A stretch of DNA of 5,316 bases, taken from positions 1 through 5,316 of the forward strand of contig JAEYPP010000059.1 in the NCBI GenBank assembly GCA_023410575.1, given 5' to 3'. Below, piece after piece: positions 1 through 5,259 of this stretch (position 1 is the stretch's first letter; every line of letters begins with the position of its first letter). The translations under genes were made by a program, and so were the position numbers. Source of the DNA: Bacillota bacterium. Its GTDB lineage: Bacteria; Bacillota; Clostridia; Lachnospirales; Lachnospiraceae. Below the pieces are notes generated by a model that was not told the DNA's origin, did no database searches, and saw nothing but the letters and a program-made list of their open reading frames with translations.

Positions 1-83
1 TTGTAACACAGAAAGCAAGAACTATTTCTATATGAGTATATTTCGCACTCTATAAAAACAATCAAACTCAATATTCAATTGTA
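1..83. other. Gap after rpmJ, probable rpsM leader
   Basis: AT-rich non-coding DNA between the rpmJ stop and the left edge. On the minus strand I see no ATG with a ribosome binding site and no strong terminator, which is consistent with read-through into rpsM just outside the window. The rpsM assignment rests only on the conserved gene order. Confidence 0.4.
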
Positions 84-197
84 TTAGCCTTGTCTTTGTT
101 TGTGTTTAGGATTCTCACAGATTACTCTGATTGCTCCCTTACGCTTAATAATTTTGCACTTTTCGCAAATTGGTTTAACTGAAGATCTAACCTTCAT
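84..197 (-). CDS. rpmJ: 50S ribosomal protein L36 (zinc-type)
   Basis: A 37-residue protein, the exact usual length of the short L36 form. It begins [15 protein letters not shown] and ends KHKQRQG with a TAA stop. L36 is the smallest large-subunit protein and binds 23S rRNA near the L7/L12 stalk base. Residues C11, C14, C27 and H32 form the CxxC...C...H zinc site, so this is the C+ form; bacteria with a zinc-independent paralogue would use a cysteine-free copy under zinc shortage, and none is seen here. The start follows AAAGGAGTG at a good distance and lies about 30 nt after a predicted transcription start. It precedes the expected position of rpsM, which would begin past the left edge of the window. 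Confidence 0.97.
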
Positions 198-204
198 TAC
201 AATT

Positions 205-213
205 CACTCCTTT
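205..213 (-). promoter_or_regulatory. Ribosome binding site of rpmJ
   Basis: AAAGGAGTG on the minus strand with 9 nt between the AGGAG core and the ATG at 195-197. Together with the promoter just upstream it supports translation of the short rpmJ frame. Confidence 0.85.
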
Positions 214-232
214 CAAAAAAAGTCCGTCTATT

Positions 233-261
233 ATTATAACATTGAAGTTAATTAATAGCAA
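233..261 (-). promoter_or_regulatory. Sigma-A promoter of rpmJ and the following alpha-type operon
   Basis: On the minus strand a perfect -10 TATAAT (233-238) is preceded by exactly 17 nt and a -35 TTGCTA (256-261, four of six to TTGACA). The region upstream is very AT-rich, which could act as an UP-like element. Predicted transcription start is near 226-228, giving a leader of about 30 nt that contains the rpmJ ribosome binding site. By position it should drive rpmJ and then, beyond the window, rpsM and the usual rpsK-rpsD-rpoA-rplQ genes; those are not visible here. Confidence 0.75.
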
Positions 262-275
262 TAACTATTTTTCAT

Positions 276-304
276 AAAAATCATTGAGTTTACTCTATGA
301 TTTT
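276..304 (-). terminator. AT-rich terminator-like hairpin between infA and rpmJ
   Basis: On the minus strand AAAATCAT and ATGATTTT form an 8-bp stem; inside, after one A-A mismatch, GAGT and ACTC add three to four more pairs around a tiny loop. The downstream arm ends in five T residues (280-276), most of which pair with the upstream A-run, the A-tract/U-tract form seen in bidirectional terminators. It lies about 115 nt after the infA stop and 15 bp before the -35 of the rpmJ promoter. The stem is AT-rich and mismatched, so termination may be partial. Confidence 0.45.
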
Positions 305-390
305 ACGACATATATACTACAAAAGCAATTAAATGAATTATTTTCTATAAATAAAGGACATTGATAGTAAATGAGGTTTCGCCATGTTTA

Positions 391-406
391 TGACACAAGA
401 GTGTCA
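391..406 (-). other. Short stem-loop just downstream of infA
   Basis: A perfect 6-bp stem (TGACAC with GTGTCA) closes a 4-nt loop, beginning 12 nt after the infA stop codon. No T-run follows on either strand, so it is not an intrinsic terminator by itself. It may protect the 3' end of the infA transcript if termination happens at the hairpin further downstream; that is inference. Confidence 0.4.
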
Positions 407-417
407 GTGCAAATAAC

Positions 418-636
418 TTACTTATCTCTCCAGATAATTCTTCCCTTTGTCAAATCATAAGGGGATAGTTCTAGAGTAACTTTATCACCAGGAACAATTT
501 TAATAAAGTTCATTCTCAATTTACCACTAATATGAGCTAACACTCTATGCCCATTTTCAAGTTCTACAGAAAACATCGCATTTGGTAATTTCTCAATTAC
601 GGTTCCTTCAATTTCAACAACATCAGTCTTAGACAT
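418..636 (-). CDS. infA: Translation initiation factor IF-1
   Basis: IF-1 binds the A site of the 30S subunit during initiation and assists IF-2 and IF-3. I place the start at the ATG at 634-636, which gives exactly 72 residues beginning MSKTDVVEIEGTV, the standard length and start of bacterial IF-1. A longer frame with four extra residues (MEVY) begins at an ATG that overlaps the ribosome binding site and is rejected. The protein is a single S1-like OB fold with the highly conserved EKLPNAMFSVELENGH (about 15-30), AHISGKLRMN (34-43) and LSPYDLTKGRIIWR (57-70) blocks. It is the last gene before a 220-nt gap with a terminator-like hairpin, so it may end the spc-type transcription unit, with rpmJ beginning the next. 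Confidence 0.97.
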   Translation of the reverse strand: MSKTDVVEIEGTVIEKLPNAMFSVELENGHRVLAHISGKLRMNFIKIVPGDKVTLELSPYDLTKGRIIWRDK

Positions 637-641
637 ATATA

Positions 642-646
642 CCTCC
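642..646 (-). promoter_or_regulatory. Ribosome binding site of infA (decides the start)
   Basis: GGAGG on the minus strand, 5 nt before the ATG at 634-636. An in-frame ATG at 646-648 shares bases with this motif (ATGGAGG) and so cannot use it; nothing similar lies upstream of that ATG. Confidence 0.85.
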
Positions 647-676
647 ATAACATCTAAATTAAAAGTAACTATAGAT

Positions 677-698
677 AAAACTGTCTCTCTACAGTATT
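677..698 (-). other. Small stem-loop between map and infA
   Basis: On the minus strand AATACTGT, a 6-nt AGAGAG loop and ACAGTTTT form an 8-pair stem with one T-T mismatch; the last four pairs are A-T and lead into TTTTATC. It resembles a weak terminator or processing hairpin, but the stem is short and infA follows about 40 nt on with no convincing promoter in between, so full termination here is unlikely. The rest of the 105-nt gap (637-741) holds only the infA ribosome binding site; I see no gene in it. Confidence 0.3.
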
Positions 699-741
699 TC
701 CTCTTGGGTTGATATGCACAGTGATAGATATACCATGCTCT

Positions 742-1491
742 CTATAAACTAAATATTTCCGGTTCACCATCTGTAATTAGAATAGTATTTTCATAATGTG
801 CTGACAAAGATCCATCTTCTGTTACAATTGTCCACCCATCATCTAAGATACATACATCATATGCTCCCATATTTACCATCGGCTCGATAGCCAAGGTCAT
901 ACCCGGAATCAGTTCTATTCCTCTTCGTTTTTGTCTAAAATTCGGGATTTGAGGTTCTTCGTGCAAGTCCTTACCTATGCCATGACCTACAAGGTCACGG
1001 ACACAAGTGAATTTATGCGATACCACATAATCCTCAATAGCGGCAGAGATATCATGTAAATGATTACCCGCTTTTGCATATTTCATACCTTCGAAGAAAC
1101 TTTGTTTTGTAACATCGATCAGCTCCTGTGTACGTTCTGGTACTTTACCAATTGCTAATGTTCTTGCTGCATCGGATTGGTACCCTTGATAAATCACACC
1201 TGTATCCAAACTTACGATATCTCCTTCATAAAGGACTCTCTTTTTACTTGGAATACCGTGTACTACTTCATCATTAATGGAAACACATACAGCTGCAGGA
1301 TATCCATTATAATTCAGGAAAGAAGGGATACAATTATTTGAGCGAATAATCTCTCTTGCTACCTTATCAATATCATATGTCGAAATACCTGGTGTGAGGA
1401 TTTCAGCTAATTGTTCATGCACACTTGCTAGAATTTTTCCGGCCGCCCTCATCAACTCAATTTCTCGTGCAGATTTTATTTTTACTGACAT
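742..1491 (-). CDS. map: Methionine aminopeptidase, type I
   Basis: Removes the initiator methionine from nascent proteins when the second residue is small; acts in the cytoplasm, often at the ribosome exit. The 249-residue length fits the short type Ia bacterial enzyme, with no N-terminal zinc-finger extension and no type II insert. The five metal ligands of the pita-bread fold are all present: D96 (in SLDTG), D107 (in SDAAR), H170 (in VGHGIG), E203 (in AIEPM) and E234 (in YENT). The substrate-binding histidines correspond to H78 (VVHGI) and H177 (KDLHEEP). The ATG is preceded by AAGGAGA with a spacer of about 11 nt. It lies between adk and infA as in other Gram-positive spc operons. It appears intact. 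Confidence 0.98.
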   Translation of the reverse strand: MSVKIKSAREIELMRAAGKILASVHEQLAEILTPGISTYDIDKVAREIIRSNNCIPSFLNYNGYPAAVCVSINDEVVHGIPSKKRVLYEGDIVSLDTGVIYQGYQSDAARTLAIGKVPERTQELIDVTKQSFFEGMKYAKAGNHLHDISAAIEDYVVSHKFTCVRDLVGHGIGKDLHEEPQIPNFRQKRRGIELIPGMTLAIEPMVNMGAYDVCILDDGWTIVTEDGSLSAHYENTILITDGEPEIFSL

Positions 1492-1546
1492 ATTATCGAA
1501 TTCTCCTTATCCTAACGTATCACATAATTTCCTTTTGTTCAATAAA

Positions 1547-1574
1547 TCTTGGTAATTAATATTAATTACCAAGA
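1547..1574. repeat. Perfect 28-nt palindrome spanning the adk stop codon
   Basis: Bases 1547-1560 (TCTTGGTAATTAAT) and 1561-1574 are exact reverse complements with no mismatch and no spacer. The adk stop TAA is at 1562-1564, so the last four codons of adk form one arm and the start of the intergenic gap forms the other. In RNA it would fold as a hairpin with a small AU loop. No U-run follows on either strand, so it is not a standard intrinsic terminator. The next gene's ribosome binding site begins about 40 nt downstream and is not inside the stem. Possible roles are mRNA processing or 3' protection, or a symmetric protein-binding site; none is shown by the sequence. Confidence 0.75.
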
Positions 1575-2206
1575 ATATGAACAATTTCATCAAATACTTT
1601 AGCAACATCCATGGTCCCATCAACTTCTTTTAATATATGAAGACTATCATAATATTCTATTAATGGTTGTGTTTGAGTATGATAAACATTAAGACGTTTT
1701 TCAACTGTTTCAGGCTTATCATCTTCACGAAGCATAAGCTCTCTACCACATGCATCACAGATACCTTCTTCTTTTGTAGGGTTAAAAACAACATGGTAAG
1801 TTCCACCACAAGCAACACAGGCACGTCTACCAGACATACGAGTAACAATGTTTTCATCTGGAACTTCTACATTAATTGCAAAATCGATTTTTTCATTAAC
1901 CTTGTTCAAAGCTTCAGTTAATGCCTCAGCTTGAGGAATTGTTCTTGGAAAACCATCTAAAACATATCCATTTTTGCAGTCTTCCTCTGCAAAGCGATCC
2001 ATAATCATATCAAGAGTAATTTCATCTGGAACTAAAAGTCCTTCATCCATATACTTTTTAGCCTTGCAACCAAGTTCTGTATTATTCTTAATATTCGCTC
2101 TAAAGATATCTCCAGTTGAGATATGAGGAATATTATATTTTTTTGCAATCATCTTCGCTTGAGTACCTTTACCTGCTCCTGGAGCTCCTAACATAATTAT
2201 TTTCAT
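1562..2206 (-). CDS. adk: Adenylate kinase (zinc-type LID)
   Basis: Adenylate kinase interconverts ATP + AMP and 2 ADP in the cytoplasm and keeps adenine nucleotide levels balanced. The 214-residue length is that of the long bacterial form. Visible motifs: P-loop GAPGAGKGT (7-15), TGD (31-33) and following helix of the AMP-binding domain, DGFPRT (84-89) and the arginines R88, R123, R127, R160 and R171 expected at the active site. The LID domain (about 125-163) carries two CxxC pairs, C130/C133 and C150/C153, the four-cysteine structural zinc site found in many Gram-positive adenylate kinases. The ATG is preceded by AGGAGGA at about 10 nt. The gene lies 146 nt after secY and 70 nt before map, the standard Gram-positive arrangement. 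Its stop codon lies inside a perfect 28-nt palindrome. Confidence 0.98.
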   Translation of the reverse strand: MKIIMLGAPGAGKGTQAKMIAKKYNIPHISTGDIFRANIKNNTELGCKAKKYMDEGLLVPDEITLDMIMDRFAEEDCKNGYVLDGFPRTIPQAEALTEALNKVNEKIDFAINVEVPDENIVTRMSGRRACVACGGTYHVVFNPTKEEGICDACGRELMLREDDKPETVEKRLNVYHTQTQPLIEYYDSLHILKEVDGTMDVAKVFDEIVHILGN

Positions 2207-2259
2207 ACTACAAGAATCCTCCTAAAATCGAAATAGGCCACTTACGCCATCAGTCAAAT

Positions 2260-2288
2260 AGTATATATCTGGTGTAGAACTACTTCAT
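2260..2288 (-). promoter_or_regulatory. Weak candidate promoter upstream of adk
   Basis: On the minus strand a TATACT (2260-2265, five of six to the sigma-A -10) is preceded at 17 nt by ATGAAG (2283-2288), which matches only three of six -35 positions. It lies downstream of the secY-adk hairpin and would start adk-map-infA about 45-50 nt before the adk ATG. In such AT-rich DNA a single good -10 is expected by chance, so this is only a candidate. Confidence 0.2.
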
Positions 2289-2303
2289 TATTTTTTAATA
2301 AGC

Positions 2304-2350
2304 ACTTATAGGAGCTGTTGCATACAACAGCCCCTACTAAGTTTTGTTTT
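2304..2350 (+). terminator. Long hairpin between secY and adk, T-tract on the plus strand
   Basis: Arms at 2304-2320 and 2325-2342 form a stem of about 17 pairs with a CATA loop (2321-2324) and one bulged base at 2337. The core is a 10-bp stem (GGAGCTGTTG against CAACAGCCCC) with one imperfect pair between 2313 and 2332. On the plus strand the stem is followed directly by TTTGTTTTATTT, giving the layout of an intrinsic terminator for leftover antisense transcription toward secY. On the minus (sense) strand no U-run follows, so it is not a standard terminator for the operon. The imperfect pair is G-U in the sense RNA and A-C in the antisense RNA, so the structure is more stable in the secY-adk mRNA, where it may mark a processing site or a protected 3' end. 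The hairpin is certain as sequence; the direction of function is inference. Confidence 0.6.
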
Positions 2351-2352
2351 AT

Positions 2353-3681
2353 TTAGTCATTTAAAAAGCCCTTATAATGACGTACAAGCATCTGAGATTC
2401 AATCTGCTTCATTGTTTCAAGAACGACACCAACAACGATAATAATCGAAGTACCACCAATTGAAACTTGCGCATTAAATAAACCTGATAAAGCAATTGGA
2501 ATAACTGCTACTATAGTTAAGAAAGCAGCACCAATAAAGATGATATAATTCAAAATCTTAGTTAAGTACTCGCTTGTTGGCTTACCTGGACGAATACCAG
2601 GAATGAAACCACCTTGCTTCTTCATATTGTTAGCTACTTCTACTGGATTAAATGTAATCGATGTATAAAAATATGCAAAGAATACAATTAAAGCAACATA
2701 GATAATTAAACCAACCGTGTATTTGAAAGCACCATTGTCTAGATCAAACCAGTTCTGAGAGTTAAGCATATAAAGAACTTTTGGCCAGAAGTATGCACGT
2801 TCTGCTTGCACACCAAAAATATTACCAATTATGATTGGAAATTGCATTAAGGATACAGCAAAAATTACTGGAATAACACCTGCAGTATTAACCTTAAGTG
2901 GGATGAAGGAGGATTGTCCACCTACCATCTTTCTTCCCTGAACCTTCTTCGCATACTGAACAGCAATTTTTCTCTGTGCATCCTGAAGAAGGATAATTAC
3001 AACAACCATAAATACGATAATAGCTAAAATGACAACTGCAGCAAATACACCTTTCACAACAGATTTTCCATTAATGAAAGTATTATATAAACCAGTTATA
3101 TCAGCTGGCATACCAGCAACGATATTAATCAATAAGATAACTGAAATACCATTACCAACGCCTTTTTCTGTAATCTTTTCGCCTAACCACATTAAGAAAG
3201 CAGAACCCGCTGTAAATGTACAAGTAATAACTACGATGTTAGTGAAGCTTACTCCACCATTAAGAACACCTGAATTACCAAAACCAATAACCATAGCAAC
3301 AGACTCAATAATAGCAAGTGCAATCGTTACATATCTTGATATCTCAGCAATTTTCTTTTTACCATCTTCACCATCTTTTTGAAGCTCTTCGAGCTTTGGA
3401 ATCGCAATCGTTAACAACTGCATGATGATAGAGGAAGTGATATACGGTCCAATACCAAGGGCGAATAAAGACATCCTAGAAAAAGACCCACCACTGAATG
3501 AATCGATAAAACCTAAGCCACTGCCAAAGTTTTGTGCGAAGAACTCAGCAATGTAATCTTGGTTCACTCCCGGAGTCGGGAGTAAAGAACCAATTCTTAC
3601 TATAATTAAAGCTATGAAAGTAAATAAAATCTTGTTTCTAATATCTTTAATCTTAAACGCATTTCTAAACGTTTTAAACAT
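2353..3681 (-). CDS. secY: Preprotein translocase channel subunit SecY
   Basis: SecY forms the protein-conducting pore of the SecYEG translocon in the cytoplasmic membrane and works with SecA and with ribosomes. The protein has 442 residues, in the usual range, with about ten hydrophobic segments expected for the family (first near 19-36, then about 75-95, 116-135, 149-168, 178-197, 211-233, 268-290, 321-343, 374-396 and 403-421). Recognisable motifs are PTPGVN (35-40) after the first helix; SFSGGSFSRMSLFALGIGPYI (61-81), covering the plug and start of helix 2; QRKIAVQYAK (236-245) in the cytosolic loop before helix 7; and FNPVEVANNMKKQGGFIPGIRPG (344-366), where Arg364 corresponds to the arginine in the fifth cytosolic loop important for SecA action. 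The end has the usual VLETMKQIESQ and HYKGFL. The start ATG is one base after the rplO stop, with GAGG about 9 nt upstream inside rplO. No truncation is seen. Confidence 0.98.
   Translation of the reverse strand: MFKTFRNAFKIKDIRNKILFTFIALIIVRIGSLLPTPGVNQDYIAEFFAQNFGSGLGFIDSFSGGSFSRMSLFALGIGPYITSSIIMQLLTIAIPKLEELQKDGEDGKKKIAEISRYVTIALAIIESVAMVIGFGNSGVLNGGVSFTNIVVITCTFTAGSAFLMWLGEKITEKGVGNGISVILLINIVAGMPADITGLYNTFINGKSVVKGVFAAVVILAIIVFMVVVIILLQDAQRKIAVQYAKKVQGRKMVGGQSSFIPLKVNTAGVIPVIFAVSLMQFPIIIGNIFGVQAERAYFWPKVLYMLNSQNWFDLDNGAFKYTVGLIIYVALIVFFAYFYTSITFNPVEVANNMKKQGGFIPGIRPGKPTSEYLTKILNYIIFIGAAFLTIVAVIPIALSGLFNAQVSIGGTSIIIVVGVVLETMKQIESQMLVRHYKGFLND
3566..3583 (-). other. GC-rich hairpin inside early secY coding sequence
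   Basis: The plus strand reads ACTCCCG, a 4-nt loop, then CGGGAGT: a perfect 7-bp inverted repeat rich in G and C inside an otherwise AT-rich gene. It covers codons about 33-39 (the LPTPGV region just after the first membrane segment). The motif is seen directly; any role, such as slowing the ribosome while the first helix engages the membrane, is inference. The peptide is conserved, so part of the GC content is forced by Pro and Gly codons. Confidence 0.4.
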
Positions 3682-3682
3682 A

Positions 3683-4123
3683 CTAGATCACCTCAGCATT
3701 TCCACCAAGAGCCTTAATCTTTTCGATAGCGCTTTCAGAGAAAGCTGAAACCTTAACATTAAGCTTCTTAGTTAATTCTCCGTTTCCAAGAATCTTCACT
3801 CCATCTTTTGGATTACTAATGATACCCATTGCTACCATAGTCTCAGCTGTTACGTCTGCACCATCTTCAAATCTATTTAACATGCTTACGTTTACTGCAA
3901 TGATTTCCTTAGTATTTCTGTTATTAAAGCCTCTCTTTGGAAGTCTTCTGTATAAAGGCATCTGACCACCTTCGAAACCTACTCTAGTAGCTCCAGAACG
4001 TGCTTTTTGTCCTTTATGTCCCTTACCAGCTGTCTTACCATTGCCTGAACCGTGACCACGTCCGCGTCTAAAGTTACTTCCTTGTTTAGAACCATCTGCA
4101 GGTCTTAATTCTGTTAAATTCAT
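3683..4123 (-). CDS. rplO: 50S ribosomal protein L15
   Basis: L15 is a late-assembling large-subunit protein whose extended glycine- and arginine-rich N-terminal arm threads through 23S rRNA. I place the start at the ATG at 4121-4123, giving 146 residues beginning MNLTELRPADGS, the normal L15 start and length. The open frame extends three codons further to a GTG at 4130-4132, but that GTG is embedded in the AAGGAGGT ribosome binding site and is unlikely to be used. The RRGRGHGSGNGKTAGKGHKGQKAR arm lies at about residues 19-42, followed by the conserved GFEGGQMPLYRRLPKRGF block. The C-terminal domain ends with ALGGNAEVI. The stop codon is separated from the secY ATG by a single base, so secY translation is probably coupled to rplO. 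Confidence 0.96.
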   Translation of the reverse strand: MNLTELRPADGSKQGSNFRRGRGHGSGNGKTAGKGHKGQKARSGATRVGFEGGQMPLYRRLPKRGFNNRNTKEIIAVNVSMLNRFEDGADVTAETMVAMGIISNPKDGVKILGNGELTKKLNVKVSAFSESAIEKIKALGGNAEVI

Positions 4124-4130
4124 CGTGCGC

Positions 4131-4138
4131 ACCTCCTT
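4131..4138 (-). promoter_or_regulatory. Ribosome binding site of rplO (decides the start)
   Basis: AAGGAGGT on the minus strand, with 8 nt between the GGAGG core and the ATG at 4121-4123. The in-frame GTG at 4130-4132 overlaps the end of this motif and has no purine-rich site of its own at a usable distance, so the ATG is the better start. Confidence 0.85.
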
Positions 4139-4147
4139 ACTTTATTA

Positions 4148-4330
4148 TTAGATCTCTTCCACCTTAACTAAATGTCTAACTTGATTAATCATTCCTCTTA
4201 TAGCTGCGTTATCTGGCAACTCATTTGTACTGTTAAGTTTTCCTAAACCAAGAGCGCTAACAGTTAGCTTATGCTTTGGAAGTGCACCAATTGTAGACTT
4301 TGTTAAAGTAACTTTTAATTTATTAGCCAT
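4148..4330 (-). CDS. rpmD: 50S ribosomal protein L30
   Basis: A 60-residue protein matching bacterial L30 in length and in its landmarks: an N-terminal KLKVTLTKSTIG strand, the PKHKLTVSALGLGKLNST segment (usually PK-x-x-x-T-x-x-ALGL-x-K), and a C-terminal IRGMINQVRHLVKVEE helix and strand. L30 is a small peripheral large-subunit protein and is absent in some bacterial lineages, so its presence here is informative. The ATG start follows a GGAGG with an 8-9 nt spacer, and the stop is 24 nt before the corrected rplO start. It occupies its usual place between rpsE and rplO. Confidence 0.96.
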   Translation of the reverse strand: MANKLKVTLTKSTIGALPKHKLTVSALGLGKLNSTNELPDNAAIRGMINQVRHLVKVEEI

Positions 4331-4350
4331 TTTAATATCCTCCGCCTTTC

Positions 4351-4857
4351 TTAGCCTAGCTGTTCCACGGAAATACCGCGAAGTGCTGCTACTTCTTCTG
4401 GAGTCTTTAATTTGCTTAATCCTTCAATAGTAGCAAGAACTACGTTCTGCTTGTTATTGGAACCAAGAGACTTGGTACGGATATTTTTAAATCCTGCAAG
4501 CTCTAATACGTTACGAGCAGGACCACCAGCGATGATACCAGTACCTTCAGGGCTTCTCTTTAATAACACAGTAGAACTACCGAATTTACCAATATAATCG
4601 TGAGGTACACTACCGTTTTCATCAAGTGGTAATGTAATCATTTTCTTGATAGCATCCTCTTTCCCTTTGCGAATTGCTTCAGGAATTTCAGCTGCTTTGC
4701 CTAAGCCTGCACCGATATGTCCGTTCTTGTCACCAACAACGACTAAAGCTGTAAAGCGGAAGTTACGACCACCTTTTACAACCTTTGTTACACGCTTAAT
4801 TGATACTACTTTATCTTCTAACTCCATTTGTTTCGCATCAATGATTGTACGTTTCAT
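4351..4857 (-). CDS. rpsE: 30S ribosomal protein S5
   Basis: A 168-residue S5, normal length. S5 sits at the mRNA entry side of the small subunit and affects decoding accuracy and spectinomycin binding. The N-terminal double-stranded-RNA-binding-like domain spans about residues 14-78, including the loop RVTKVVKGGRNFRF (22-35); this is the loop where spectinomycin-resistance changes occur in other bacteria, and here the conserved VKGGR is intact. The C-terminal domain starts near residue 95 and carries GTGIIAGGPAR (105-115) and an ATIEGL motif near 142. The ATG start has AAGGAGGAG just upstream. The gap to rpmD is 20 nt. Typical spc-operon position after rplR. Confidence 0.97.
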   Translation of the reverse strand: MKRTIIDAKQMELEDKVVSIKRVTKVVKGGRNFRFTALVVVGDKNGHIGAGLGKAAEIPEAIRKGKEDAIKKMITLPLDENGSVPHDYIGKFGSSTVLLKRSPEGTGIIAGGPARNVLELAGFKNIRTKSLGSNNKQNVVLATIEGLSKLKTPEEVAALRGISVEQLG

Positions 4858-4873
4858 GTGTTCTCCTCCTTGC

Positions 4874-5242
4874 TTAGAAATTAAGACCAGCTTCTCTTGC
4901 TGCTTCTGCTAATGCCTGAATCTTACCCTGATATATAAATCCGCCTCTATCAAATACAACTGAAGTAATTCCTTTTTCAAGAGCCTTCTTAGCGATAACT
5001 GTTCCCAACTTTGTTGCAGCTGCAACATCGTTTGTCTTCTCTAAGTCAGATTTAACATCTGCCTGAAGAGTGGAAGCTGCTACTAAGGTATTACCTACTG
5101 TATCGTCAATGATCTGAGCGTACATATGGTTGTTACTTCTGAACACAGCTAAACGTGGTCTTTCAGGAGTACCGGAGAAACGATTACGCATTCTGTTGTG
5201 CTTTTTAATACGAACTTCTGATTTATTAATTTTGCTAACCAT
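4874..5242 (-). CDS. rplR: 50S ribosomal protein L18
   Basis: A 122-residue protein, the usual length for bacterial L18. L18 binds 5S rRNA and, with L5, helps anchor it in the central protuberance of the large subunit. The basic N-terminal part (about residues 1-30, with KKHNRMRNRFSGT) and the following PERPRLAVFRSNNHMYAQIIDD stretch (about 26-47) are the family signature. The C-terminal half carries the conserved block with FDRGGFIYQGKIQALAEAAREAGL near the end. The ATG start is preceded by a strong AAGGAGGAG at about 8 nt, so the start is secure. It lies 17 nt after rplF and 16 nt before rpsE, so the three are co-transcribed and probably translationally coupled. Nothing unusual is seen. Confidence 0.97.
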   Translation of the reverse strand: MVSKINKSEVRIKKHNRMRNRFSGTPERPRLAVFRSNNHMYAQIIDDTVGNTLVAASTLQADVKSDLEKTNDVAAATKLGTVIAKKALEKGITSVVFDRGGFIYQGKIQALAEAAREAGLNF

Positions 5243-5259
5243 TATTATCTCTCCTCCTT

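Noticed and set aside
34..50. GAGT...ACTC inverted repeat downstream of rpmJ
   Set aside because: Only four pairs around a 9-nt loop with no T-run; too weak to call a terminator.
35..65. Possible promoter before rpsM (TTGATT and TATACT on the minus strand)
   Set aside because: The spacer is 19 nt and only the -10 is good; in AT-rich DNA this is likely chance, and rpmJ has a better promoter just upstream.
689..736. A 14-codon minus-strand frame after map (MVYLSLCISTQEEIL)
   Set aside because: Very short, with no ribosome binding site and no similarity that I recognise.
1660..1921. Two open frames overlapping adk, one on each strand
   Set aside because: Both are out-of-frame shadows of adk; their cysteine- and leucine-rich sequences have no recognisable motif, and adk has every expected catalytic residue.
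2207..2352. Riboswitch or small RNA gene in the secY-adk gap
   Set aside because: Apart from the single hairpin and the adk ribosome binding site I see no multi-helix architecture or known riboswitch core.
3029..3382. A 117-codon plus-strand open frame inside secY
   Set aside because: It lies wholly antisense to a clearly real secY, has no ribosome binding site of note and its composition mirrors the membrane-helix codons of the opposite strand.
4412..4912. Two plus-strand open frames across rpsE
   Set aside because: Antisense to an intact S5 gene and to the rpsE-rplR junction, with no support from motifs or a ribosome binding site.
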